From JAEMQF01 sp963775015 (GTDB lineage Bacteria; Pseudomonadota; Gammaproteobacteria; Burkholderiales; Burkholderiaceae_C), in NCBI GenBank assembly GCA_963775015.1, contig CAVZHI010000001.1:310001-374000 (forward strand): a DNA stretch of 64,000 bases. The letters are read 5' to 3'. The notes under the pieces were generated by a model, which was given only the letters and a program-made list of their open reading frames with translations, searched no databases and was not told the DNA's origin. A program made the translations under genes and the position numbers. Of this stretch, positions 44,460 to 53,345 are shown in pieces. Each line of letters begins with the position of its first letter. Position 1 is the stretch's first letter.

Positions 44460-45215
44460 TCAGAACTGGTAGCGCCGCAGCCCACCGTCGACAGGGATCA
44501 CTGCGCCGCTGATGTAGCCCGCGCGCGGGCTGGCGAGGAACACGACCAGGTCCGCGAGTTCGTTCGGTTCGCCGTACCGCCCCGCGGGAATCTCGTTCTC
44601 GCTTTGCCACTGCCGATGCTGCGGCGTGTAGTTGCGAAAGATCTGCTCCGAGTGGATGCGCCCCGGCGCGACGCAATTCACCGTGACCCCATGCGGCCCG
44701 ACCATGCGGCTCAGGCCCTTCGCCCAGCTGTGCACGCCGGCCTTGGCGCAGAACGCGCCGTTCACATGGTCGGGTTCGCTCTTGCCCGTGATGTTGACAA
44801 TGCGTCCCCAGCGGCGCGCGATCATCGCGTCGATCAGCGCATCGGCCAACTGGCGCGGGCGGTGGAAGTTGAGCGTCATCGCTTCATCCCAGGCGGCTTC
44901 GCCGACGTGCAACTGCTTGAACTCGCGCGAGCCGCCGGCGTTGTTGATCAGAACGTCGACGCTGCCGAGCGCGGCGAGCGCGCTGTCTGCGATGCGCTGC
45001 ACGGCGTCGGGAGCGAGCATGTCGTGCTGAATGATCACCGGCGCCACGCCTCCCGCAGCCACGATCTCGGTGCACAGTTCCTCGAGCAGGCCTGCGCGCC
45101 GCGCCGTGATCGCCAGGCGCACGCCCTCCAGCGCCAGCGCCTTCGCGACGGCGCGGCCGATTCCGGCGCTGGCCCCGGTGACGAGTGCGGTGCGCCCTTG
45201 GAGTTGCATGTCCAT
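44460..45215 (-). CDS. SDR-family oxidoreductase lacking the catalytic Tyr
   Basis: 251 residues with a good Rossmann motif (TALVTGASAGIGRAVAKAL) and NNAG (DVLINNAGG). In the usual active-site region NITGKSEPDHVNGAFCAKAG the Lys is present, but the position four before it is Ala, not Tyr, and the loop is about three residues short. Classical SDR chemistry therefore seems impaired or altered. Expressed just before the orphan Bug gene, it may act on the same substrate. Confidence 0.83.
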   Translation of the reverse strand: MDMQLQGRTALVTGASAGIGRAVAKALALEGVRLAITARRAGLLEELCTEIVAAGGVAPVIIQHDMLAPDAVQRIADSALAALGSVDVLINNAGGSREFKQLHVGEAAWDEAMTLNFHRPRQLADALIDAMIARRWGRIVNITGKSEPDHVNGAFCAKAGVHSWAKGLSRMVGPHGVTVNCVAPGRIHSEQIFRNYTPQHRQWQSENEIPAGRYGEPNELADLVVFLASPRAGYISGAVIPVDGGLRRYQF

Positions 45216-45251
45216 GAGGACCGCACTTTAACGGCCGGGATAATCCGCAGC

Positions 45252-46394
45252 GTGAATGCGCCAGCGAGACTCCCACATCAACGCATCGTCGTCGGCCTGT
45301 CGGGCGGCGTGGATTCGGCCGTCAGCGCGTGGCTGCTGAAACGCGCCGGCCACGAAGTGCTGGGGGTGTTCATGAAGAACTGGGAGGATGACGATGGCGA
45401 CGCCGACGGCGACAGGTATTGCTCGTCGAATGTCGACTTCGTCGACGCCGCGGCGGTGGCCGACGTGCTCGGCATCGAAATCGAGCACGTCAACTTCGCC
45501 GCCGACTACAAGGACCGCGTCTTCGCCGAGTTCCTGCGCGAATACCAGGCCGGTCGTACGCCGAATCCCGACGTGTTGTGCAACGCCGAAATCAAGTTCA
45601 AGGCCTTCCTCGACCACGCACTCGCTCTCGGCGCAGATCGAATCGCGACCGGCCACTACGCCCGCGTGCGCGAACAGGGCGGACGCTTCGAATTGTTGCG
45701 TGGCCTGGACCGCACCAAAGACCAGAGTTACTTCCTGCACCGGCTGAACCAGGCGCAGCTCGCGAAGACGCTGTTCCCGGTGGGCGAGCTGCCCAAGTCC
45801 GAAGTGCGACGCCTGGCCGTCGAAGCTCGAATCCCGGTCGCCGCCAAGCGCGACTCGACCGGCATCTGCTTCATCGGCGAGCGGCCTTTCCGCGAGTTTC
45901 TGCAGCGCTACCTCGCCCATCAACCGGGCCCGATCCAAGACGAGCGCGGGCGCACCGTCGGCGAGCATGTGGGCTTGAGCTTTTACACGCTCGGGCAGCG
46001 CAAGGGCATGGGAATCGGCGGCGTGAAGGCGAGGCGAAGCGTGCGCGGCGGCGGCGACCATGAACCCTGGTTCGTCGCGCGCAAGGACATCGCGAACAAC
46101 ACGCTCATCGTCGTACAAGGCCACGAACACCCGCTGCTGCAGACGCACCGGTTGCGCGCGCTCGATGCGAGCTGGGTCGCTGGCGTTGCGCCTGCAGCGG
46201 CCAGGCGCAGCGCCAAAACGCGCTACCGCCAGGCCGACGCGGCGTGCGAGTTGAGCGCGCCTGAGAATGGCAACGGCGCCGAATTCGAACTCGGTTTCGA
46301 TACGCCGCAATGGGCGGTGACGCCGGGCCAGTCGGCGGTGCTGTACGACGGCGAGGTGTGCCTGGGCGGCGGGGTGATCGAGACGGCGACGTGA
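45252..46394 (+). CDS. mnmA: tRNA-specific 2-thiouridylase MnmA
   Basis: 380 residues. Makes the 2-thio group of s2U34 in tRNA-Lys, Glu and Gln. The ATP pyrophosphatase loop is GLSGGVDSAVSAW. Catalytic Cys residues lie in PDVLCNAEIKF and STGICFIGERPF, and the conserved LDRTKDQSYFLHRL is intact. The start is GTG at 45252, with ATG absent before the P-loop. It is a core gene, useful for phylogenetic placement. Confidence 0.96.
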   Translation: MNAPARLPHQRIVVGLSGGVDSAVSAWLLKRAGHEVLGVFMKNWEDDDGDADGDRYCSSNVDFVDAAAVADVLGIEIEHVNFAADYKDRVFAEFLREYQAGRTPNPDVLCNAEIKFKAFLDHALALGADRIATGHYARVREQGGRFELLRGLDRTKDQSYFLHRLNQAQLAKTLFPVGELPKSEVRRLAVEARIPVAAKRDSTGICFIGERPFREFLQRYLAHQPGPIQDERGRTVGEHVGLSFYTLGQRKGMGIGGVKARRSVRGGGDHEPWFVARKDIANNTLIVVQGHEHPLLQTHRLRALDASWVAGVAPAAARRSAKTRYRQADAACELSAPENGNGAEFELGFDTPQWAVTPGQSAVLYDGEVCLGGGVIETAT

Positions 46395-46430
46395 GTTTGG
46401 CTGCGCCTCGAGGCGGGCGCGCTGCCTTGA

Positions 46431-47018
46431 CTACGGCTTGCCCAGGTCCATCGTCCAGTAGGTCGGGTAAGTATTGCTTGCCGTGCCGGCGACGCAGACC
46501 AACCCGAGGTCGACCAGGCCCGGGTTCATCAGGTTCGCGCAGTGCCCGTCGCTCGCCATCCAGCCGTCGACCACCGCATTCAGCGTCGTCTGGCCGGCGG
46601 CGATGTTCTCCGCGATCGCGCTCCACGCGTAGCCCGTCGCGTTGATGCGCTGCGCGAGCGTGCTGCCGTTCGAACCGGTGTGCGAAAAGATGTTGTTCGC
46701 CTGCATGTCGAGCGAGTGCACCTGCGCGGCCTGCGCCAGCGCGTCGTTCCAGCGCAATGCCGTCGTCGGCGCGAAGCTGCCCGCGGTGCGGCAGCTCGCG
46801 CCGCCGGCCCGGTATTGATTCACTCGCGCGAGCGCCGTCGACTGGAAATTGGCCAGGCCACAGGTCGACGTCGCCAAGGGTGGGGTGGGTGTGCCGGGTG
46901 GCGCAGCGGCGGAGCCGGCGTCGCCGCCGCCACCGCAGCCGCCCAGAGCGAGCAGCAGCGCAAGGCGATAGCGCCAGAGGCCGGCGCGGCGGCGCTTGGG
47001 GTGGGTTGCAACTGTCAT
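46431..47018 (-). CDS. CAP-domain lipoprotein (SCP/PR-1 family)
   Basis: 195 residues. A lipobox LLLALGGC is followed by a Gly-rich linker and Pro-rich spacer, then a CAP domain (ALARVNQYRAGG, ALAQAAQVHSLDMQANNIFSHTGSNG, AENIAAGQ, DGHCANLMNP). It is probably outer-membrane anchored. Bacterial CAP proteins are poorly understood. The C-terminal hydrophobic YPTYWTMDLGKP is the usual end. ATG at 47018 gives the signal peptide. Confidence 0.88.
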   Translation of the reverse strand: MTVATHPKRRRAGLWRYRLALLLALGGCGGGGDAGSAAAPPGTPTPPLATSTCGLANFQSTALARVNQYRAGGASCRTAGSFAPTTALRWNDALAQAAQVHSLDMQANNIFSHTGSNGSTLAQRINATGYAWSAIAENIAAGQTTLNAVVDGWMASDGHCANLMNPGLVDLGLVCVAGTASNTYPTYWTMDLGKP

Positions 47019-47191
47019 GGCCGCGCAGGCTAACGAGTGGGCGCCGCCGCAGGCGTAAGCAGCGGTAAGGCGCGTGTTCGCGCCGCGCCGCACGCGGCGC
47101 CTGGAATGAAATTTCGGTACTTTCCAGCGCGAAGTCGAGCGCGGCGTTGGACAATCGCGCGCAGATGCATGCACAGACCAGGACCAGCGAC

Positions 47192-47713
47192 ATGAATGTC
47201 GACCGCCTGAGGGAGTACGGCGCGCCGCGGCGCACAGCGCGAGCGATGCTGATCGCGCTCCTCGGCGCGTGGCTCGTCGCCTGCTCGGGAATCCGCCTCA
47301 TCGCCGACTACGACGCCGAAGCGGCGCGTGGCATCGCCGAGACGGCGTCCGCCGTGTTCACTTTCTACGACCGGCTCATTTCCGCGCGCACCACGCAGCC
47401 CCGGCCCAACCTGCTCGTCTATCGCGACTACGCCGACGACTGGGGCCGCGTCGAAACGCAGATCCGCGTGATGCTGGTTCGCGAAGCGTCGCGCCCGCTG
47501 AACACGGACTCGGAGGCGATCGCGAAGACGATTCTCGACTTCTGGGTCAAGTACCGCGGCGCGCACCTGAGCAGCGACGACTACAACGCGCGGCTGCTCG
47601 GAATTCACCGCGACCGCTTCCAGCGCCTGTTTGCCGCGGCACTGCGCGCCGAGCGCGCGAAGCAGCTGGCGAGCGCCGACAGCAACCCCGCGGCGCCCGA
47701 CGCCGAACCGTGA
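47192..47713 (+). CDS. Unknown lipoprotein, first of a three-gene operon
   Basis: 173 residues with a lipobox LLGAWLVACSG at about 30-38 and an all-helical mature part. I do not recognise the family. ATG at 47192 is chosen because it places the signal sequence normally; an upstream ATG at 47165 is possible. It is 10 bases from the next gene. Confidence 0.72.
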   Translation: MNVDRLREYGAPRRTARAMLIALLGAWLVACSGIRLIADYDAEAARGIAETASAVFTFYDRLISARTTQPRPNLLVYRDYADDWGRVETQIRVMLVREASRPLNTDSEAIAKTILDFWVKYRGAHLSSDDYNARLLGIHRDRFQRLFAAALRAERAKQLASADSNPAAPDAEP

Positions 47714-47723
47714 GGCACCCGCC

Positions 47724-48050
47724 ATGGCGATCGACTGGGAATCGATTTTCAGATCAGCGCTCGGCGCGGCGACCGATGCGGTGAAAACCAACGCGCCGCA
47801 GGTCGAAGACTTCCTGCGCGAGATCGCGAAAGGCCACGAAATGGCGCTGAAGGAGATCGGCGAAGCGTTTGCGCTGGGCGACATCGACGAAGCGACGTTC
47901 AAGTCGGAACTCGACGACGAAGCGAAGACGCTGGCCGCCGAGTTGCGCGCTGTGGCCGTGCTCACCAAGGCGATCGCGCAGCGTGCCGCGAACGCGTTTC
48001 GCGACGCCCTTTTCGCCGGCGTGAAGACGGCGATCGCCGCCGTGATCTAG
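47724..48050 (+). CDS. Small helical unknown protein
   Basis: 108 residues, predicted mostly helical, with an acidic middle (EALGDIDEAT-like EAFALGDIDEATFKSELDDEAKT) and a hydrophobic Ala-rich end. No signal peptide. It sits between the lipoprotein and the NlpC/P60-like gene with gaps of 10 and 12 bases, so the three are very likely one transcript. Function unknown; it may be a partner or inhibitor of the neighbouring hydrolase. Confidence 0.7.
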   Translation: MAIDWESIFRSALGAATDAVKTNAPQVEDFLREIAKGHEMALKEIGEAFALGDIDEATFKSELDDEAKTLAAELRAVAVLTKAIAQRAANAFRDALFAGVKTAIAAVI

Positions 48051-48062
48051 GAGCGCGCAACC

Positions 48063-48761
48063 ATGGCCACCGGCGCTGATTTGCTCGAACTGGCGCGCCG
48101 GCATGTCGGCGAAACCTACCGGCTCGGTGCGAAAGTGCCGAAGGACAACCCGGCGTGGCAGGGCCCGTGGGACTGCGCCGAATTCGCCTCGTGGTGCGTG
48201 TACCAGGCGAGCCGCAAGATCTTCGGCTGCGACCAGGGCAAGAACCCAAGCACCGCCGACGCTTACACCGGGCATTGGCGTGCCGATGCGAAGCGCCTCG
48301 AATGCACGGTGCCGATCGTGGTCGCGAAGTCGACGCCCGGCGCGTTCGTGCTGCGCTACCCGGCGCCGCGGCTGAACGGCCACATCGCGATTTGCGATGG
48401 TGAGGGCGGCACCGTCGAAGCGCACTCGGCTCAGCAGGGTGTGATCCGCGCCGAAGTCGATGGTCGGCGCTGGGATGTCGGCGTGCTGCCGCCGATGCTC
48501 GACTATGCCGAGCCGACCTGGCCGCGCCCCTACGCGCCGGCGGGTCTCGTGCTGCGCCTGAAGACGCCGAACATGAAGGGCGCGCTCATCGCGCGGCTCC
48601 AGGCCGAGCTGAACCTGCGGGGTTACCGGATCGGTGCGATCGACGGCGTCTACGGCCCGCACACTGCGGCGGCGGTTTATGCGTTTCAGCTTTCGCAGCA
48701 ACTCGTCGCCGACGGCGAGGCCGGCCGCGCGACACTGCGTGCGCTCGGGTTGCGCGCATAG
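48063..48761 (+). CDS. NlpC/P60- or CHAP-like enzyme with C-terminal peptidoglycan-binding domain
   Basis: 232 residues. The N-terminal papain-like part has a Cys in WDCAEFASWCVYQ and a His in LNGHIAICDG, the usual catalytic pair. The C-terminal 65 residues (ALIARLQAELNLRGYRIGAIDGVYGPHTAAAVYAFQLSQ) form a PG_binding_1 domain. The expected role is cutting a peptide bond in cell-wall peptides. There is no signal peptide, so export would need another route, a phage-like holin, or intracellular use. Confidence 0.8.
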   Translation: MATGADLLELARRHVGETYRLGAKVPKDNPAWQGPWDCAEFASWCVYQASRKIFGCDQGKNPSTADAYTGHWRADAKRLECTVPIVVAKSTPGAFVLRYPAPRLNGHIAICDGEGGTVEAHSAQQGVIRAEVDGRRWDVGVLPPMLDYAEPTWPRPYAPAGLVLRLKTPNMKGALIARLQAELNLRGYRIGAIDGVYGPHTAAAVYAFQLSQQLVADGEAGRATLRALGLRA

Positions 48762-48770
48762 ATCAGCGCT

Positions 48771-51515
48771 TCAGACGCTCCACGGTGCGCGCGCCTGCGC
48801 GTCGAGCGAATAGCGTTCGATCGCTTGCGCGACGAGGCCCCGCTCGACGGCGCCGCTGCGCGACAAGGCCTCGAGCGCGGCGAGCGCGATGTGAAACCGG
48901 TCGACTTCGAAGAACGCGCGCAGCGCGATCCGCGTATCGCTGCGCCCGAAGCCGTCGGTGCCGAGCGTCGTGTACGACGCCACGTTCAGGTACTCGGCGA
49001 TGAGCTGCGGCACGGCGCGCACATGGTCCGTCGCCGCGACCACCGGTAGCGCGCCGTCCAGGCATTGCTGGACATGGCTTTGGCGCAGCGCCTTGCCCGG
49101 CTGCAGGCGGTTCGTGCGCTGCACCTCGCGCGCATCGCGTGCAAGCTCGGTGAAGCTGGTCGCGCTCCAGACTTCGGCGCGAACGCCGAAATCCTGCTCA
49201 AGCAACTCGGCGGCGGCGATCGCCTCGAGCAGGATCGCCCCGGCGCCGAGCAAGCGCACTTGCGGCGCTGCGCCGGGCGCTTCGCGACACCGGTACAGGC
49301 CGTGCACGACGCCGTCTTCCAGGCCGGCCACGCCGGTGGGCAGGGCAGGCTGCGGCAGGTTCTGATTCGTGACCGTGAGGTAATAGAACTCGTCACACTG
49401 CTCGTCCAACAGGCGCTTCACGCCGTGCGCCACGATGATGGCCAGCTCGTAACCGAAGGCCGGGTCGTAAGCGCGGCAGTTGGCAATGGTGGACGCCGCG
49501 AGCAGGCTGCTGCCGTCCTGGTGCTGCAGGCCTTCGCCCGACAAGGTGGTTCGCCCGGACGTCGCGCCGATCAGGAAACCGCGCGCGCGTGAATCGGCGG
49601 CGGCGAGGATCAGATCCCCTACGCGCTGAAAACCGAAACACGAATAGAAGATGTAGAACGGCAACATCGCCACGCCATGCGTGCTGTAGCTCGTCGCCGC
49701 GGCGATCCAGCTGCTCAGCGCGCCGGCTTCGGTGATGCCTTCTTCCAGGATCTGCCCGCTGCGCGATTCCTTGTAGTAGAGCAACTCGTCCTTGTCTTCG
49801 GGCTCGTAGAGCTGGCCGTGCGCGGCATAGATCGCGACTTCGCGGAACAGGCTTTGCATGCCGAAGGTTCGCGCCTCGTCGGCGACGATCGGGACGATGC
49901 GTTTGCCGATCACCGGGTCTCGCAGCAGTTGCGTGAGCTGCGCAACGAACACCATCGTGCTGGATTGTTCGCGCCCGGCGAGGCGCTCGATCAGTTTCGC
50001 GGTGGCCGCCGCGTCGGGTGTGGCCAGGCGCGGCGCGACGTTGCTGCGCGCCGGCAGGTAGCCCCCGAGGGCCTTGCGCCGCTCGTGCAGGTAGCGCATT
50101 TCGGGGCTGTCGGCGTCCGGCTGATAAAACTCGAGCGCCTTGACGGCGTCGTCTTTCAGCGGCAGCGCGAAGCGGTCCCGAAACGCGAGCAGCGCGTCGT
50201 CCTCGAGCTTCTTTTGCTGGTGCGAACCCATGCGCCCCTGGCCCCAATGGCCCATGCCGTAACCCTTCTTCGTCTGCGCCAGGATCACGCTCGGGCGGCC
50301 GCGGTGTTTCATCGCTGCGTCATACGCCGCGTAGATCTTCACCGGATCGTGGCCGCCGCGGCGCAGGCGGTCGATGTCGTCGTCCGACAGGTGCGCAACG
50401 AGCTCCTGCAACTCCGGGTACTTGTTGAAGAAATGCTCGCGGTTGAAGCGCCCGTCGGTCGCGGCGTAGGCCTGGAACTCGCCGTCGACCGTTTCGTGCA
50501 GGCGCCTCAAGAGCACGCCGTCGACATCCCTCGCGAACAGCGCATCCCAGTCGCTGCCCCACATGAGCTTGATGACGTTCCAGCCGGCGCCGGCGAACAG
50601 GCCTTCGAGTTCCTGAACCACCGAGCCGTTGCCGCGCACCGGGCCGTCCAGGCGCTGCAAATTGCAATTCACGACGAACACCAGGTTGTCCAGCCCTTCG
50701 CGCGCAGCGAGCGACAACCCGGCGAGCGATTCGGGTTCGTCCATTTCGCCGTCGCCGACGAAAGCCCAGACTCTTCTGCCTTGCGTGTCGAGCAGATCCC
50801 GATCGCGCAGGTAGCGCATGAAGCGCGCCTGGTAGATCGCGGTGATCGGCCCGAGGCCCATCGAGCCGGTGGGGAACTGCCAGAAGTCGGGCATGAGCCA
50901 GGGGTGGCAGTAGGACGACAGGCCGCCGTTCGTGGGTGTGGCGAGGTCGCCGCCCGGCGCTGTGCGCGCGCCGAGTGTCTCTTGCCGGAAACGCGTCAAG
51001 CGCGCTTCGGGCAAGCGCCCTTCGATGTACGCGCGTGCGTAGACGCCCGGTGACGCGTGCGGCTGAAAAAACACCAGGTCGCCGCCCTGGCCGGCGCGGA
51101 AGAAGTGGTTGAAGCCGACCTCGAACAAATCGGCAATCGACGCATAAGTGGCGATGTGGCCGCCAAGATCGCCGGAGAGTTTATTGCCGCGCACCACCAT
51201 CGCGAGCGCGTTCCAGCGCACCGCAGCCGACAGGCGTGCCTCGATGTCCAGGTTGCCGGGAAACTGCGGTTGCTGATCGAGCGCGATGCTGTTCACATAG
51301 GGCGTGTTCAGCACCGCCGGCAGCGGCACGCGCAGGCGTCGCGCTTCATCGAGCAGGCGCCGCAGGACGTAGGTGCCACGCTCGGTGCCGACGCCGCGCA
51401 CCAGGCTCGCAAAACCGTCCAGCCATTCGCGCGTTTCAATGGGGTCGGTATCGGCGGGAATGACGCGCCAGAAGGCGGCGCTCAGCGTGGCGGGGGGCAG
51501 GTCACGGGGTTTCAT
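48771..51515 (-). CDS. aceE: Pyruvate dehydrogenase E1 component, homodimeric type, orphan copy
   Basis: 914 residues. The ThDP motif GDGEMDEPESLAGLSLAAREGLDNLVFVVNCNLQRLDGPVRGN is canonical, as are GHWGQGRMGSHQ (about 440) and SGRTTLSGEGLQHQDGSS. It catalyses pyruvate decarboxylation and lipoyl acetylation. No E2 or E3 lies beside it, unlike the usual aceEF-lpd. It is about 20 residues longer than the shorter forms and starts MKPRDLPPATLSAAFWR. It may be a second E1 with another 2-oxo acid preference. Confidence 0.93.
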   Translation of the reverse strand: MKPRDLPPATLSAAFWRVIPADTDPIETREWLDGFASLVRGVGTERGTYVLRRLLDEARRLRVPLPAVLNTPYVNSIALDQQPQFPGNLDIEARLSAAVRWNALAMVVRGNKLSGDLGGHIATYASIADLFEVGFNHFFRAGQGGDLVFFQPHASPGVYARAYIEGRLPEARLTRFRQETLGARTAPGGDLATPTNGGLSSYCHPWLMPDFWQFPTGSMGLGPITAIYQARFMRYLRDRDLLDTQGRRVWAFVGDGEMDEPESLAGLSLAAREGLDNLVFVVNCNLQRLDGPVRGNGSVVQELEGLFAGAGWNVIKLMWGSDWDALFARDVDGVLLRRLHETVDGEFQAYAATDGRFNREHFFNKYPELQELVAHLSDDDIDRLRRGGHDPVKIYAAYDAAMKHRGRPSVILAQTKKGYGMGHWGQGRMGSHQQKKLEDDALLAFRDRFALPLKDDAVKALEFYQPDADSPEMRYLHERRKALGGYLPARSNVAPRLATPDAAATAKLIERLAGREQSSTMVFVAQLTQLLRDPVIGKRIVPIVADEARTFGMQSLFREVAIYAAHGQLYEPEDKDELLYYKESRSGQILEEGITEAGALSSWIAAATSYSTHGVAMLPFYIFYSCFGFQRVGDLILAAADSRARGFLIGATSGRTTLSGEGLQHQDGSSLLAASTIANCRAYDPAFGYELAIIVAHGVKRLLDEQCDEFYYLTVTNQNLPQPALPTGVAGLEDGVVHGLYRCREAPGAAPQVRLLGAGAILLEAIAAAELLEQDFGVRAEVWSATSFTELARDAREVQRTNRLQPGKALRQSHVQQCLDGALPVVAATDHVRAVPQLIAEYLNVASYTTLGTDGFGRSDTRIALRAFFEVDRFHIALAALEALSRSGAVERGLVAQAIERYSLDAQARAPWSV

Positions 51516-51602
51516 GAGTAGGGCTCATACCTAGGGGTTGGGGGAACCAATGTGGGCTCGCCAACCCTATCATCGAACAAATTTTCAGAACCAGGAGACT
51601 GT

Positions 51603-52194
51603 GTGGCCGAGCCCGTCACCAAGCGGCAGATCGAGCGCCTTGCGCTGGCGCCGTACGCAGGCTTGCGCGACAGCCTGAAGACCGGCGACCTGGTGTTTTG
51701 CTCGGGCTCGTACCTATTCTCGCGCCTGATCCAGCGCTTCACCGGTTCGGTGTGGAGCCATGTCGGCATCGTCTACAAAGACGACGCGCTGCAACGCGTC
51801 TTTGTGCTCGAGAGCGAGACCATGATCGGCGTGCGCCTCGCGCCCTTGTCCAAGTACCTGAAGGACTATCACGGCCGGAATCGCCCGTACCGCGGCCAGA
51901 TCGTGATTGCGCGGGTCCAGCCCGAGGTCGACACGTCGGCGCTGAAGCGCGCGATCAGCTTCGGCATGGACGAACTCACCAAGCCGTACGACAACTTCGA
52001 GATCGTGCGCATCGCGGTGCGTATCCTGCTGCGCATCAGCCGGCGCACGCGCGACCGCAAGTACATCTGCTCCGAGCTCGTCTTCGAGTGCTTCAAGCGT
52101 GCCGGCGTGAACTTCAAGCTGCACGATGCAGTTCGTCAGCCCCGACGACATCTGGCAAGACAACTCGGTGCAGTCCGTGCAGCGCGTGATTTGA
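51603..52194 (+). pseudogene. YiiX/LRAT-like permuted papain-fold hydrolase, frameshift near the end
   Basis: GTG at 51603 behind AGGAG. Residues run to about 175 in one frame, with SHVGIVYK (catalytic His) and YICSELVFECF (catalytic Cys). At about 52124-52132 the frame slips; in the other frame it ends QFVSPDDIWQDNSVQSVQRVI with TGA at 52192. Without a repair the protein continues into unrelated residues. Members are thought to be lipid acyltransferases or amidases. One base fewer in GATGCAG restores it. Confidence 0.8.
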
Positions 52195-52199
52195 CGCCG

Positions 52200-53308
52200 A
52201 TGTCTGACGAACTCCTGCAGCCGAGCGCAACCCACCGAGCGTGGCGGCGCTGGATCGGCGCAGCGACGCTGATGCTCGCGTCGGCCGCGCTGCTTGCCGC
52301 GCACACCTGGTATCTCAAGCCGCTGCGAATCGACTGGTTCTACGCCCGCACCTTCGCTCAGTTTGCGCTGGACCCACGACGACGCCGCTCTGATCCGCGC
52401 CAGCCTCGCGACGCTGCTGCGCTACGACCGCAGCGACCTGGATCGCGAAGCCCAGCTCGCCTACGACACGCTCGACCATCGTGCTGAGCATGCAGCTCGA
52501 AGGCGCCGCACTGCGCGAGCACGGCACGGCGCGCGACGATCCGGCGTACTACGACTGGTGCGTGCGCTGGTACACCGCCACCTACATGACGCCGAATCAG
52601 GCGCACGAGCTGGGCGTGGCCGAGGTCGAGCGCCTTGAGGCGCAGATTGACGCCGTGATGAACCGGCGCGCGCCGCCAAGCGCCGACGCCACCGGCGCGC
52701 AGCGTATCCACCGCGTCAGCTGGAACGGCACCGTGCCATCCGCGCCGCTTGCCGACGCGGCCACTGCACAGCGCATGACCTGGGCGCAGCACGCGATTCG
52801 CGAAGCGGCGCAGGGCCACTAGTCGCGCAGCGCCGATTTCGCGGCGTATCGCGATGGCCTCGCGCTCTACGCAGCGCAGGTCGACGCGCAAGCTGGGGCC
52901 GGATCCGACCCGCGCACCGCGGCGAGCGCGCCGCTTCGAGCTGCGTTGCAAGCCGCGGCGCGCGGCGTCGTCGACAGCGGAATCCACGCCCGGCGCTGGA
53001 CCCCCGAGCAGGCAAGCGTCTACTTGTTGGCGCACGGCGCGCTGCCTGCCGACGCCGCGCTGCGCGCCATCGACCACATCGTCGCCCATCCGGGTGAAGC
53101 GCTCGCCGCGCCGGCGGGCCTGCGCAAAATCCTCGGGTTGCGCGACCGGGCCATGGACGCGCTCGGCTCGGATTTCGACCTCGAGCAATTCCACCGCGAG
53201 GTGCAGCGCCACGGCGCGCTGCCCTTCGACGTTCTCGACGACGCGATCGACGCCTGGATCGCGCGGCGCCAGGCGGCAGCGCAGCAGCGGCCCTTCGCCG
53301 GTGGGTGA
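52200..53308 (+). pseudogene. DUF885-family protein, decayed
   Basis: Starts with a hydrophobic anchor (WIGAATLMLASAALLAAH) and LRIDWFYARTFAQFALD. It then moves frame near 52371 (DDAALIRASLATLLRYDRSDLDREAQLAYDTLDH) and again near 52481 (VLSMQLEGAALREHG, DDPAYYDWCVRWYTATYMTPNQAHELGVAEVERL). An amber stop lies at 52820-52822, after which the same frame gives GLALYAAQVDA, GVVDSGIHARRWTPEQA and ends at 53308. About 580 residues is normal for the family; the long central parts, including the HEGIPGHH-like metal motif, are missing. This is true decay, not one slip. Confidence 0.75.
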
Positions 53309-53345
53309 GCCGGCGCGCGAGCGCACGCTGGCTACACTCGCGCGC

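Noticed and set aside
46404..46415. CGCCTCGAGGCG palindrome between mnmA and the CAP gene as a terminator
   Set aside because: It has no loop and no following T run, so I do not call it; GC-rich chance palindromes are common.
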